Source: an uncultured Flavobacterium sp. | GTDB lineage: Bacteria > Bacteroidota > Bacteroidia > Flavobacteriales > Flavobacteriaceae | Length of the DNA stretch: 56,899 nucleotides | Assembly: GCF_946481155.1 (NCBI RefSeq) | Contig: NZ_CAMLMK010000006.1 | Span: 1-56,899, forward strand | Direction of reading: 5' to 3' | Part shown: positions 1-8,516 of the stretch, piece by piece | Numbering within the stretch: the first letter of the stretch is position 1 | Layout of the letters: each line of letters starts with the position of its first letter | Notes under the pieces: generated by a model | What the model saw: the letters and a program-made list of their open reading frames with translations, nothing else | Database searches by the model: none | What the model was told of the DNA's origin: nothing | Made by a program: the position numbers and the translations under genes

Positions 1-56
1 ATTCTTAATTCTTAATTCTTAATTCTTAATTCTTAATTCTTAATTCTTAATTCTTT
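1..56. repeat. Heptamer tandem repeat (ATTCTTA)8
   Basis: Seven perfect copies of ATTCTTA are followed by one copy with a final T (ATTCTTT). The array abuts the ATG of the gene at 57, so it forms the whole visible 5' leader. The heptamer carries TAA and shifts frame every unit, so each frame meets a stop within 21 bp and the array cannot be coding. Its left end may lie outside the window. Confidence 0.95.
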
Positions 57-758
57 ATGTACGTAAACAATCCAAATATCAATCTCCCAGAAAACCCGGA
101 TACGATTATTTGGAAATACATGGATTTATCTAAGTTTCTCGACATCCTGATTTCGGGTAAGATGTTTATGTCGCGTTCCGATAAATTTGAAGACCAATAC
201 GAAGGCACTTTCAGCGAACCTACATTTGAAGAGATCAAAAAGATTTCTGAAAACAATCCTAAGTTTCTCGATTATTACAAAACGCATCGGGAGAATGTAG
301 TCATCAGCAGTTGGCATACCAATATGTATGAAAGCTTTGCCATGTGGCAGATTTTCACTAAAAACAACGAAGGTCTTGCGATTCAGTCTACCATTGGAAG
401 ATTAAAAGAAGCACTGGCTCTGGAACGAAATTTTGAGCAATACATTGGCGAGGTGAATTATATCGATTACAAAAAAGAGCTCATCCCTTTTGATGATGCT
501 TTTTTCCCTTTCCTGTTTAAGCGCAAGAGTTTCCAGTATGAGAATGAAATTCGCGTGATTTCCGACGTTACTTCCAAGTGCCTTAGTATTAACGACGGAC
601 TAAAAATCAACGTCGATATAGATAAGCTGATTGAGAAAATCTACATTCACCCCAAAAGCGAAAACTGGTACAAACGTTTAGTTATCGAAGTGGTATCCAA
701 AATCGGTTTCGACTTTGAAATTGAAAAATCTGATTTGGAAAGTGATATTCTGATATAA
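57..758 (+). CDS. DUF2971 family protein
   Basis: A 233-residue soluble protein with no signal peptide. The N-terminal stretch KFLDILISGKMFMSRSDKF, the following EDQYEG and the later SSWH and ESFAMW motifs are the pattern I know from DUF2971 (PF11185). Proteins of this family are widespread, often in accessory or defence neighbourhoods, and have no established biochemical role. The ATG at 57 is taken because stops lie in every frame of the heptamer array just upstream. The gene is convergent with the lipoprotein gene downstream and shares a bidirectional terminator with it. No promoter is visible in the window, so one must lie further left or within the repeat. The family call is good, the function is unknown. 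Confidence 0.8.
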   Translation: MYVNNPNINLPENPDTIIWKYMDLSKFLDILISGKMFMSRSDKFEDQYEGTFSEPTFEEIKKISENNPKFLDYYKTHRENVVISSWHTNMYESFAMWQIFTKNNEGLAIQSTIGRLKEALALERNFEQYIGEVNYIDYKKELIPFDDAFFPFLFKRKSFQYENEIRVISDVTSKCLSINDGLKINVDIDKLIEKIYIHPKSENWYKRLVIEVVSKIGFDFEIEKSDLESDILI

Positions 759-790
759 AAAAACGAACCCTTTTTGGAGTTCGTTTTTTA
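759..790. terminator. Bidirectional intrinsic terminator
   Basis: AAAAACGAAC (759-768) pairs perfectly with GTTCGTTTTT (779-788) around a 10-nt loop. T-rich on the plus strand and A-rich on the other side, it can end both the DUF2971 gene (+) and the lipoprotein gene (-), whose stop codons flank it. Confidence 0.85.
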
Positions 791-798
791 TTTTTATT

Positions 799-1524
799 TT
801 ATTTAATCGGCTGGTATTCTTCTCCCGACCAATCTTTTGAAAGAAGGTTTACGAAATGATAATGCACTTTATCGTTTTTATCAAACGCGCCGTTCTTATT
901 ATTATCCTCAATGGTTCTGAAATATACCCGGTTCTGCGCTTCCACTACATTCCAGTCTAATAATTCCTGTAAATCATCGGAAAGTTTAGTAAAACCCGTT
1001 CCGTTGAAATTACTGATGTAAAGCGATTTGATATCATTCACATCAATTTTATTATCACGGTTGGTATCGGAATCCACTAAGGAATAGACCAAAATCTGTT
1101 TTTTGGTTCTTTCGGCAATCGTGTTCAGGTAGGTTGCCGTCTGAATCTGCACGTTTTTAGTGGTTAACGGTCTTAATGCCGTGGAATCGATATGTTGGAA
1201 TTTCAGGTTTTCGAAATAGCCGGTCAGTTCAAATCGGTTGTAATTTGAAATGGCATAACTCTCCGTATTCGTTTTACTCGAACCGTAGCTGCTGCTACCG
1301 CCATCATAAACGCGGACATCACCAATGGCGTGAATCAGGTATTTTGTTCCTTCCATGTGAATCGGCAAATCAGCAATCCTGATCTGGGACGAATCTTTCT
1401 TCACATTATTGGGAGCAGCCACTTTAGCTTCTTCGTAGATTACTTTCGGTTTTTCTTTTTCCTCTTTACAGCTTGCTAAAAGTGCCAAAGCCGCAATCAG
1501 GGTATATTTTGGGAGGTTTTTCAT
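799..1524 (-). CDS. Lipoprotein with EF-hand-like loops
   Basis: A 241-residue predicted lipoprotein. The N-terminal hydrophobic stretch ends in the lipobox LLASC, with Cys19 as the lipidation site. It is followed by KEEKEK, which resembles the K-(D/E)2 surface-export signal described for Bacteroidota lipoproteins; surface exposure is an inference. Two Asp/Asn-rich loops, DTNRDNKIDVND and EDNNKNGAFDKND, look like EF-hand or dockerin-type calcium loops. I do not recognise a named family. A TAnnTTTG element lies 21-28 bp upstream of the ATG. The TonB-dependent receptor gene lies upstream in the same direction, 138 bp away, but the local promoter suggests separate transcription. Confidence 0.75.
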   Translation of the reverse strand: MKNLPKYTLIAALALLASCKEEKEKPKVIYEEAKVAAPNNVKKDSSQIRIADLPIHMEGTKYLIHAIGDVRVYDGGSSSYGSSKTNTESYAISNYNRFELTGYFENLKFQHIDSTALRPLTTKNVQIQTATYLNTIAERTKKQILVYSLVDSDTNRDNKIDVNDIKSLYISNFNGTGFTKLSDDLQELLDWNVVEAQNRVYFRTIEDNNKNGAFDKNDKVHYHFVNLLSKDWSGEEYQPIK

Positions 1525-1544
1525 TTCGGAACAATTTTGTCTAT

Positions 1545-1552
1545 CAAATATA
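1545..1552 (-). promoter_or_regulatory. Promoter -7 element TATATTTG
   Basis: The minus strand reads TATATTTG, an exact match to the flavobacterial TAnnTTTG -7 element, shortly upstream of the lipoprotein ATG at 1524. I could not find a matching TTG -33 element at the usual spacing. Confidence 0.5.
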
Positions 1553-1662
1553 TGATTTTTGCTTGAATTTTCTGTTTTTAATAAATTTTACTAAAGCGAA
1601 AATACAGCGAAATCATTCCCGGCACATAAAACAGTCTTTTACGTTTTTGTCTGATCATAAAT

Positions 1663-4131
1663 TTACAATCTCACATTCAATTTTAGACTGAACGTACGCG
1701 TGGTCATGTAATTCGGAATGGCGTATTGGCTTTTAGTATATACGTCGCGCACCCAGGTATTGGTAATGGCGTTTTGGTTGTTGAACATGTTGAAAATTTC
1801 CAATCCGAGGCTTAGTTCTTTGAAGCGCTTCAGCCAGTTTCTGTTGGATTGAATCGTAGCGTCTTTAAAAACATATGAGAATCCGGCATCTGCACGACGG
1901 TAATCATTCAGGCGCAACTGATAATCGTATGGATCGGCATAAGAAGGCGAACCTCCCGGAAGCCCTGTATTATAAACCAAATTCAAATACATTTTTACAT
2001 TTGGAATGGTTGGCATATAATCCTGGAACAATAGTCCGAATTTCAGTCTTTGATCCGTAGGACGGGCAATATTTCCTCTTCCGTTTTGGTTTTCTTCCGT
2101 TTTCAGGTAACCGAAACTGAACCATGATTCTGTGCCTGGCACAAACTCGCCGTTAAGACGAAAATCGGCCCCGTAAACATAAGCGGTGGCGTCGTTATTG
2201 GCTCTGTATCGGATACGGACATTGTCAATTGTGTACGTATTAACGTCTGTCAGGCTCTTATAATACGCTTCTGAAACGAGTTTAAAAGGTCGGCTCCAAA
2301 GCTTGAAACTGTAATCGTTGCTCAATACAACATGGTAGGATTTCTGGGCTTTCACATCCGGGTTTACCTTACCATCTACATCCCGCAGCTCCCTATAGAA
2401 AGGCGGCTGCTGGTACAATCCTCCGGACAATCGGAAAACCATGTCTTTTTCCCATTTTGGTTTAATGGCAAACTGTGCTCTCGGACTAAATACCACTTGG
2501 CTTTTTCCGTTGATATTATCACCCTGAACCTGCCATTGATGGCCTCGCGCACCGGCATTCAGCCAAAATTCGCTTGAACCTATATTACCTCTGTAATTCC
2601 ATTGTGCATACCCTGAAAAACGGTTGATCTGTACAAAATTGGTAGCACGAACGTTTTGATAAGGCGCAAGCGGACCATAGTAAGGCGTATATGGCTGATC
2701 GTTAGGCAGATTTACATCCGGCGCGGGCAATGAAAACCCTGCTGAATCAATTACTTCCCATTCTACAATCCTGTCACGGATATCTTCACGGGTATATTTG
2801 AATCCCCATTCGATTTGGCTGTTTTTCTTCTGAATATTATGAAAGCCTTTTACTTCCGCGTTAACGATTAAAGCATCGAGATTATTTCTCGCGTGAGTCA
2901 GCTGCGAACCTACGCCACGAGAATAAACAACATCCCCAAAAGTATCTGAACCGATGTTAGTATCGACTTCTCCCAAACGATACTGCGCCAGGATATCAAA
3001 ATATTCCTGTTCCTGTGTGTGATATGCAGAGCCGATGAATTTCAGTTTCATATCCTCATTAGGCTGGTAAGTGGATTTTATCGCTCCGAAGTAGGTCACA
3101 TATTCATCTTTTTCCTGACCCTCATAAAAAACCTGCAATGCGATTGGTTCATCAATCGTTCCGAAATTGGTCTGACGGCTCAGCGGCTGGTAATGGTATT
3201 TATTCTGTGAAATATTTCCGAGAAAACTCCATTCCCATTTTGTGGAAGGATTAAAATTAAGCTGCGTCTGAATATCGGCAAAAGTAGGCTTATAATTGCT
3301 TTCCGTCTCCTGGCTCTTTACCAGCAACGTATTGTTTCGGTAACGGATTCCTGTGATATTGCTCCACTTCTGATTTTTTGAAACGACATCGACCGTAGCG
3401 CTTCCTCCAAGAAAACTGGCATCTAACGCCGCCTGGAATTTTGTTGGTCTTCTGTAGGTGATATCTAAAACCGAAGACAGCTTGTCACCGTATTTTGATT
3501 GGAATCCTCCCGCCGAAAAATCGACATTTGACACCATTTCAGTATTGGTAAAGCTTAAACCTTCCTGTTGTCCGGAGCGGATCAAAAACGGTCGATATAC
3601 CTCTATTTCGTTTACATACACAAGGTTTTCATCATAGTTTCCGCCACGAACGGCGTATTGTGTACTCAATTCGTTATTGGAATTCACTCCCGGTAATAAC
3701 TTAAGAATGTTTTCCACTCCGGCATTTGCACCCGGAATGAGACGGACGATTTTTGGTTCTATGGTTGTGATTCCCTCCACGCGCTTTCTCCCGCCGCTGG
3801 ACACAATAATTTCTCCAATCTGCTCTGATCTTTCATTTAAAACCACATTGAGTTCATAATCTTCGTTAGGTTTAAGCTCAACTACTACCACCGATTTCTT
3901 AAAAGTTACGTGTGTGATTTCAACGGTTACTTTTTTATTGGCCGGAATCTTAATCTGAAAAAAACCATTTTCGTTGGAGTTTACCGTTTCGCCTTCCGCT
4001 TTAATGGTTGCATTTTCGATTGGCTTATTGGATTCGTCGAGTAAAATTCCTTTCACTCTTGCTGTTTGTGCAAATGAAGAATACCCTGCGATAAAAATAT
4101 ATAGAATCAGGAGTTTAATTACTTTTTTCAA
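1663..4131 (-). CDS. TonB-dependent receptor with carboxypeptidase-regulatory domain
   Basis: An outer-membrane transporter of about 822 residues. Order: signal peptide ending in SSFAQ, a CarboxypepD_reg-like beta-sandwich (ARVKGILLDESNKPIENATI onwards), a plug domain (AVRGGNYDENLVYVNEIEVY is the typical plug motif), then a C-terminal beta-barrel of about 600 residues ending in FSLKLNVRL. TonB/ExbBD energise this class; the substrate cannot be told, and there is no SusD-like partner beside it. I chose the TTG at 4131 because it opens a classic signal peptide (KKVIKLLILYIFIAGYSS). The frame stays open to a TTG at 4170, which would add 13 residues. With the chosen start the gene overlaps the upstream M23 peptidase gene by 17 bp, so the two are probably co-transcribed. 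Confidence 0.9.
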   Translation of the reverse strand: MKKVIKLLILYIFIAGYSSFAQTARVKGILLDESNKPIENATIKAEGETVNSNENGFFQIKIPANKKVTVEITHVTFKKSVVVVELKPNEDYELNVVLNERSEQIGEIIVSSGGRKRVEGITTIEPKIVRLIPGANAGVENILKLLPGVNSNNELSTQYAVRGGNYDENLVYVNEIEVYRPFLIRSGQQEGLSFTNTEMVSNVDFSAGGFQSKYGDKLSSVLDITYRRPTKFQAALDASFLGGSATVDVVSKNQKWSNITGIRYRNNTLLVKSQETESNYKPTFADIQTQLNFNPSTKWEWSFLGNISQNKYHYQPLSRQTNFGTIDEPIALQVFYEGQEKDEYVTYFGAIKSTYQPNEDMKLKFIGSAYHTQEQEYFDILAQYRLGEVDTNIGSDTFGDVVYSRGVGSQLTHARNNLDALIVNAEVKGFHNIQKKNSQIEWGFKYTREDIRDRIVEWEVIDSAGFSLPAPDVNLPNDQPYTPYYGPLAPYQNVRATNFVQINRFSGYAQWNYRGNIGSSEFWLNAGARGHQWQVQGDNINGKSQVVFSPRAQFAIKPKWEKDMVFRLSGGLYQQPPFYRELRDVDGKVNPDVKAQKSYHVVLSNDYSFKLWSRPFKLVSEAYYKSLTDVNTYTIDNVRIRYRANNDATAYVYGADFRLNGEFVPGTESWFSFGYLKTEENQNGRGNIARPTDQRLKFGLLFQDYMPTIPNVKMYLNLVYNTGLPGGSPSYADPYDYQLRLNDYRRADAGFSYVFKDATIQSNRNWLKRFKELSLGLEIFNMFNNQNAITNTWVRDVYTKSQYAIPNYMTTRTFSLKLNVRL

Positions 4132-5833
4132 CCGATGATTGTTTTTTAGTTTTAAAAAAATGAGTCTCAAAGATAGTGGAATTTCCCATTTTATCAGAAA
4201 CTACTACTTTTAATTGATTTTTGCCTTCTTCATAAATAGCATCGCTGAACTGATGCGTTAAGGACTTGGTTTTGTAATTGTAATCCATCAGGATCCATTT
4301 TCCGTTCAGATAACCGTTATATTCTTTTATACCCGACAAATCGTCGCTGATCCGAATAGTTAACGTATCAATAGTATTCATATTGCCCCCTTCTGAAAAG
4401 TTGGGACTGTATATTTTTGGCGCGATTGTATCCGTCATTAACTGGAATTTCCCTAAATCTTTGGTTCGGATTGAAAACAGATTTCCTTTTTTATACGTTG
4501 TAAAATATTCGTACTTATTGCCATCCATCCTTGAGATGAAAGTCTTGCCATGATTTAAGCCCGGAATATTCGAAACATCGAAAGTCACTGTCAGGTTCTT
4601 GTGCACAGGCACCGTTTCATCGTGGAGGTAAAGCACATTGTCTTTTACGTCGAATTTCATGTAGAAATCGTCATAAAAAGCATTTTCGGGAATAAAAACC
4701 GAAACATTGTCCTTCGTATAATTGTTATCGTTTCGCGACTTTACGAAGTAAGGTGTTTTCTTTTCCTCCCTCGGAATGGCTGCTGAAGCATCGGAATACT
4801 GGATGGGCACATTGATGACCCGCTTATTTCCGTGAAAATCCGAAATCTCGATACGGTAATTCATTGTAGCATTTGGCAATACGATGATCTGACCATTCTT
4901 CTTATTTCCGCTAATCAGTGAAAAAGGATAATTTCGCTTAAAGAATAACTTCTGTACTGATTGGTTAATCGTTTTATAGCGGTAAAAATCAATGAAATTA
5001 TTAATGTAACGCGTTTCATCGAAGGCGAATTTGTCGAATTCATAGCTGAAAATCTTAGTGCCGTTTAAGAACGATTCAGCTTTATAAATTCCGTTCCAGT
5101 TGTAATTATTATCCGCTAAATCATACGTGTTAACCGCAAATCCAATATTCCCTTTAGCTAAAACTTTGTTTGCCAGATAAGTACCATCATCCTGTAAAGA
5201 TAAATTAACCGGAAGTGTGCGTTGCGAACTGTTCACCACGGCGCTATCCCCTACTGCATACGCCACTAAATCGTTAATAACCGGGATTTTTGTATCGGGC
5301 ATCATTGCATCAAAACCAAAAAACATCGGATTGATGATTTGTTCCGTTTTCGTATCTCGGATTTCGAAATGAAGGTGTGGACCTCCCGAACTACCTGTAT
5401 TTCCAGATAAGGCAATAATTTCTCCTTTCTGAAGAACTAAATCACCGGCGGCCGGAAAAAGTTCTATTTCATACGATTTTTGAGCGTATTGTCTTTTTCG
5501 GACATACCCGGCAATGTCGCCTTCGAACTGCTTTAAGTGTCCGTAAACCGAAGTGTAGCCGTTGGGATGGGTGATGTATAATGCTTTTCCGTAACCGCCT
5601 TCCGAAATTTTAATACGGGATACGTATCCTTCTGCGGCAGCGAAAACTTTAAAACCTTCTTTTTGTTGTGTTTTGAAATCCAGACCGGAATGAAAATGAT
5701 TTCCTCTCAATTCCCCAAAGGAACCGGAGGCTAATAAGGGTATCTCTAAAGGCGAGCGAAAATAATCTTTAGGATAGTGACTTTGACTAAAGCAGACAGC
5801 GTGTAAAAAAAACAGTAAATAAGGCAATTTCAT
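4115..5833 (-). CDS. M23 (LytM-type) metallopeptidase
   Basis: A 572-residue exported protein with signal peptide LPYLLFFLHAVCFSQ. The peptidase domain lies near the N-terminus. HFHSGLD gives the zinc ligands His48 and Asp52, and GPHLHFE gives the second HxH pair. In between is a YGHLKQF segment typical of LytM folds. All catalytic motifs are present, so it is probably an active peptidoglycan endopeptidase, or a surface regulator, in the periplasm. The remaining 380 residues look like beta-sandwich (Ig-like) modules with no motif I can name. It overlaps the downstream TonB-dependent receptor gene by 17 bp. No clear TAnnTTTG element is seen upstream. Confidence 0.9.
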   Translation of the reverse strand: MKLPYLLFFLHAVCFSQSHYPKDYFRSPLEIPLLASGSFGELRGNHFHSGLDFKTQQKEGFKVFAAAEGYVSRIKISEGGYGKALYITHPNGYTSVYGHLKQFEGDIAGYVRKRQYAQKSYEIELFPAAGDLVLQKGEIIALSGNTGSSGGPHLHFEIRDTKTEQIINPMFFGFDAMMPDTKIPVINDLVAYAVGDSAVVNSSQRTLPVNLSLQDDGTYLANKVLAKGNIGFAVNTYDLADNNYNWNGIYKAESFLNGTKIFSYEFDKFAFDETRYINNFIDFYRYKTINQSVQKLFFKRNYPFSLISGNKKNGQIIVLPNATMNYRIEISDFHGNKRVINVPIQYSDASAAIPREEKKTPYFVKSRNDNNYTKDNVSVFIPENAFYDDFYMKFDVKDNVLYLHDETVPVHKNLTVTFDVSNIPGLNHGKTFISRMDGNKYEYFTTYKKGNLFSIRTKDLGKFQLMTDTIAPKIYSPNFSEGGNMNTIDTLTIRISDDLSGIKEYNGYLNGKWILMDYNYKTKSLTHQFSDAIYEEGKNQLKVVVSDKMGNSTIFETHFFKTKKQSSVEKSN

Positions 5834-5976
5834 AAATTAAAAATTTTGGCTAATATTTAGCTAATATATGAAAAAACGCCAATTAAATAAATGCATCTTC
5901 ATAATTAATATAACTGACTATCGGCCAAATTATTACAAAAAGAGTTAAAACAATTTTGAAAATTTAAACAAAACTA

Positions 5977-6007
5977 TTGTTATATGTCAAATGGAATATT
6001 AACTTTG
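5977..6007 (+). promoter_or_regulatory. Promoter TTG-N20-TAACTTTG
   Basis: TTG at 5977-5979 and TAACTTTG at 6000-6007 are separated by 20 bp. This matches the Flavobacterium promoter consensus (TTG, 17-23 bp, TAnnTTTG). It sits about 29 bp upstream of the coiled-coil gene that leads the zapA operon. Confidence 0.75.
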
Positions 6008-6035
6008 TAAAATCGTGTAATGAAACGGGTCTATA

Positions 6036-6326
6036 ATGAATGGATTAACTGAAATCATTGATTCTCTTGAAATTAAATTTTCCAAACTATCCCAAAAACT
6101 GGAGAGTCTGGAAAAAACAAATCAGGAATTGCGCAATGAGTTATCGAAATCCTCCTCCATTATCAGCAAACAAACTGAGGAAATCAACGTGTTGAAAAAC
6201 CAATACGAAACCCTCAAAATAACCAATTCATTACTGGGCAGTGACGAAAATAAAAGAGAAACAAAACTCAAAATAAATTCATTAATTCGCGAAATAGATT
6301 ATTGTATAGCACAACTTTCTGATTAA
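6036..6326 (+). CDS. Small coiled-coil protein upstream of zapA
   Basis: A 96-residue, highly charged protein. From residue 5 to about 70 it is almost continuous heptad-like sequence (KLSQKLESLEKTNQELRNEL, then ISKQTEEINVLKNQYETLK), so a long parallel coiled coil is likely. It has no signal or membrane segment. It lies 6 bp upstream of zapA under the same promoter. The position and architecture suggest a division-associated coiled-coil partner of ZapA, analogous to ZapB, but this is inference from context; I do not recognise sequence homology to ZapB. Confidence 0.75.
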   Translation: MNGLTEIIDSLEIKFSKLSQKLESLEKTNQELRNELSKSSSIISKQTEEINVLKNQYETLKITNSLLGSDENKRETKLKINSLIREIDYCIAQLSD

Positions 6327-6332
6327 CAAAGA

Positions 6333-6626
6333 ATGAGTGAAAAGCTTAAAATAAAAATATCAATTGCAGACCGTGTATATCCGTTAACAGTGGATTATGC
6401 GCAGGAAGAAGGCCTGAGAACCGCTTCCAAAAAGATTGATGCAATGATTAAGCAATTTGAAGAAAACTATGCAGTAAGAGACAAGCAGGATGTATTGGCC
6501 ATGTGCGCCTTGCAGTTTGCTTCGCAGGTGGAACAAAAGCAAATCGACAAATCAACTGATTTTGAAACCGCTTTTGATCGCTTAAAACAAATGGATGAAA
6601 AACTGAGTTCACTTCTTTCAAAATAA
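6333..6626 (+). CDS. zapA: Cell division protein ZapA
   Basis: A 97-residue protein. The N-terminal half (KIKISIADRVYPLTVDYAQE) is the ZapA globular fold, and the C-terminal half is a helix (DVLALCALQFASQ-like region, then a coiled-coil tail). ZapA binds FtsZ polymers at midcell and stabilises the Z ring. It follows the coiled-coil gene by 6 bp and is followed by a 6S-like RNA and rny, an order that recalls the zapA-6S RNA neighbourhood in Proteobacteria. Length and motifs agree with the family. Confidence 0.9.
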   Translation: MSEKLKIKISIADRVYPLTVDYAQEEGLRTASKKIDAMIKQFEENYAVRDKQDVLAMCALQFASQVEQKQIDKSTDFETAFDRLKQMDEKLSSLLSK

Positions 6627-6652
6627 CACGTTCTTTACATAACTAAGATACT

Positions 6653-6812
6653 GCCTACATTAGTACCTATTTGATAAACTCAACACTAACAAATTCAAAT
6701 GAGTGAATCTTCGCTTCTAAAGCAAACTGCCCTGAGCAGGTCCTTGAACAGCGAGTTAACTCAAAACTTGTCGATACGAGTTTATGCAATACCCCTAATG
6801 TAGGCTTTTTTT
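6653..6812 (+). ncRNA. ssrS: 6S-like RNA (6S-Flavo type)
   Basis: GCCTACATTAG (6653-6663) pairs perfectly over 11 bp with CTAATGTAGGC (6795-6805), enclosing about 130 nt. AAACTC (6676-6681) can pair with GAGTTT (6778-6783) as a second stem after an internal loop. The middle is largely unpaired apart from a small CTGC/GCAG hairpin. This is the long rod with a central bubble typical of 6S RNA, which mimics an open promoter and sequesters RNA polymerase holoenzyme. The closing stem runs directly into a T tract, giving an intrinsic terminator. Its place just after zapA supports the call. I infer the family from structure and position; a covariance search was not possible here. Confidence 0.8.
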
Positions 6813-6834
6813 ATATATAATTTTCAAATACACT

Positions 6835-8397
6835 ATGAACACATTAATCATAATTATTGGCTGTCTTGCCGGAATCGGAATAGGTTTCGGAATTGCGAAA
6901 TACCTGGAAAAAGCAAATGTTTCCAATTTAATAAAAAACGCAAAAAAAGAAGCTGCTTCTATCCTTAAAGATGCTAAAACTGAAGCAGAATCCATTAAAA
7001 AAGACAAATTACTTCAGGCGAAAGAAAAATTCCTTGAGCTGAAATCCGAACACGAAAAAGAAATCCTTGCCAAAGACAAAAAAATAGCTGAAGCTGAAAA
7101 AAGAACAAGAGACAAAGAATCTCAAATCTCTAATGAATTAGCGAAAACAAAAAAACTAAACGACGAAGCAGAAGCTAAAATCACCGACTACACAACCCGC
7201 TTAGAGCATGTTGAGAAAAAACAGGTTGAAGTAGAAAGACTTCACAAAAGTCAGGTAGAACAATTAGAAACCATTTCCGGGCTTTCAGCAGAAGATGCTA
7301 AAAACCAATTGGTGGAAAGTTTAAAAGCAGAAGCTAAAACAAATGCAATGGCCCATATTCAGGAAACCATTGAAGAAGCTAAGCTAACAGCACAACAGGA
7401 AGCTAAAAAGATAATCATCAATACAATTCAACGCGTTGGAACTGAGGAAGCGGTAGAAAACTGCGTCTCTGTTTTCAACATTGAATCGGATGACGTTAAA
7501 GGTAGAATTATCGGTCGTGAAGGCCGTAACATTCGTGCTTTAGAAGCGGCGACCGGTGTGGAAATCATCGTAGACGATACTCCGGAAGCGATTATCCTTT
7601 CTTGTTTTGATCCGGTGCGTCGTGAAATTGCCCGTTTGTCATTACACAAATTAGTAACTGATGGACGTATTCACCCGGCCCGTATTGAGGAAGTAGTTGC
7701 TAAAACCGCTAAACAGATTGACGATGAAATCATCGAAGTTGGTAAGCGTACCGTTATCGATTTAGGAATTCATGGCTTACACCCGGAATTGATTAAAATC
7801 GTAGGTAGAATGAAATACCGTTCTTCATACGGACAAAACTTATTGCAGCACTCAAGAGAAGTAGCGAAACTTTGCGGTATCATGGCAGCCGAATTAGGCT
7901 TAAACGTGAAACTGGCAAAAAGAGCAGGATTACTTCACGATATCGGTAAAGTGCCGGATACGGAAAGTGAATTACCTCACGCTATCTTAGGTATGCAATG
8001 GGCAGAGAAATACGGCGAAAAAGAAGAAGTTTGCAACGCTATCGGAGCACACCACGACGAGATCGAAATGAAATCACTGATTTCTCCGATTATCCAGGTG
8101 TGTGATGCGATTTCAGGTGCACGTCCGGGCGCAAGACGCCAGGTTTTGGATTCTTACATCCAGCGTCTGAAAGATCTTGAGGATATCGCTTATGGCTTTA
8201 ACGGAGTTAAAAACGCATATGCTATCCAAGCGGGTCGTGAACTGCGTGTAATTGTAGAAAGCGAAAAAGTAAGTGATGAAATGGCTGGAAATTTATCATT
8301 CGACATCTCACAGAAAATCCAAACTGAAATGACTTATCCGGGTCAGGTGAAGATTACCGTAATCCGCGAAACCAGAGCGGTGAATATTGCGAAATAA
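6835..8397 (+). CDS. rny: Ribonuclease Y
   Basis: A 520-residue endoribonuclease that starts mRNA decay at the membrane. Residues 2-20 are a transmembrane anchor rich in Ile and Gly. A long coiled coil runs from about 30 to 200. The KH domain has [15 protein letters not shown] at about 223-237, and the HD domain has LLHDIGK with His368 and Asp369 as metal ligands. Length and domain order match the family (about 510-520 residues). Its ATG is only about 20 bp after the T tract of the 6S-like RNA, so it has almost no room for a promoter of its own downstream of that RNA. Confidence 0.95.
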   Translation: MNTLIIIIGCLAGIGIGFGIAKYLEKANVSNLIKNAKKEAASILKDAKTEAESIKKDKLLQAKEKFLELKSEHEKEILAKDKKIAEAEKRTRDKESQISNELAKTKKLNDEAEAKITDYTTRLEHVEKKQVEVERLHKSQVEQLETISGLSAEDAKNQLVESLKAEAKTNAMAHIQETIEEAKLTAQQEAKKIIINTIQRVGTEEAVENCVSVFNIESDDVKGRIIGREGRNIRALEAATGVEIIVDDTPEAIILSCFDPVRREIARLSLHKLVTDGRIHPARIEEVVAKTAKQIDDEIIEVGKRTVIDLGIHGLHPELIKIVGRMKYRSSYGQNLLQHSREVAKLCGIMAAELGLNVKLAKRAGLLHDIGKVPDTESELPHAILGMQWAEKYGEKEEVCNAIGAHHDEIEMKSLISPIIQVCDAISGARPGARRQVLDSYIQRLKDLEDIAYGFNGVKNAYAIQAGRELRVIVESEKVSDEMAGNLSFDISQKIQTEMTYPGQVKITVIRETRAVNIAK

Positions 8398-8454
8398 TAA
8401 AATAGTTTGCAGTTCACAGTGATCTGCAGAACGCAAATACTAAGCTTACATATT

Positions 8455-8485
8455 AAAGACTTGTTGAAAAACAGGTCTTTTTTTT
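8455..8485. terminator. Intrinsic terminator after rny
   Basis: AAAGACTTGT (8455-8464) pairs with ACAGGTCTTT (8471-8480), with one G-U, and a T run follows. It ends rny on the plus strand, and it also lies just past the end of xerD on the minus strand. Confidence 0.85.
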
Positions 8486-8516
8486 ATTTAGTTCAACTGA
8501 CTACTGAAACTGAATA

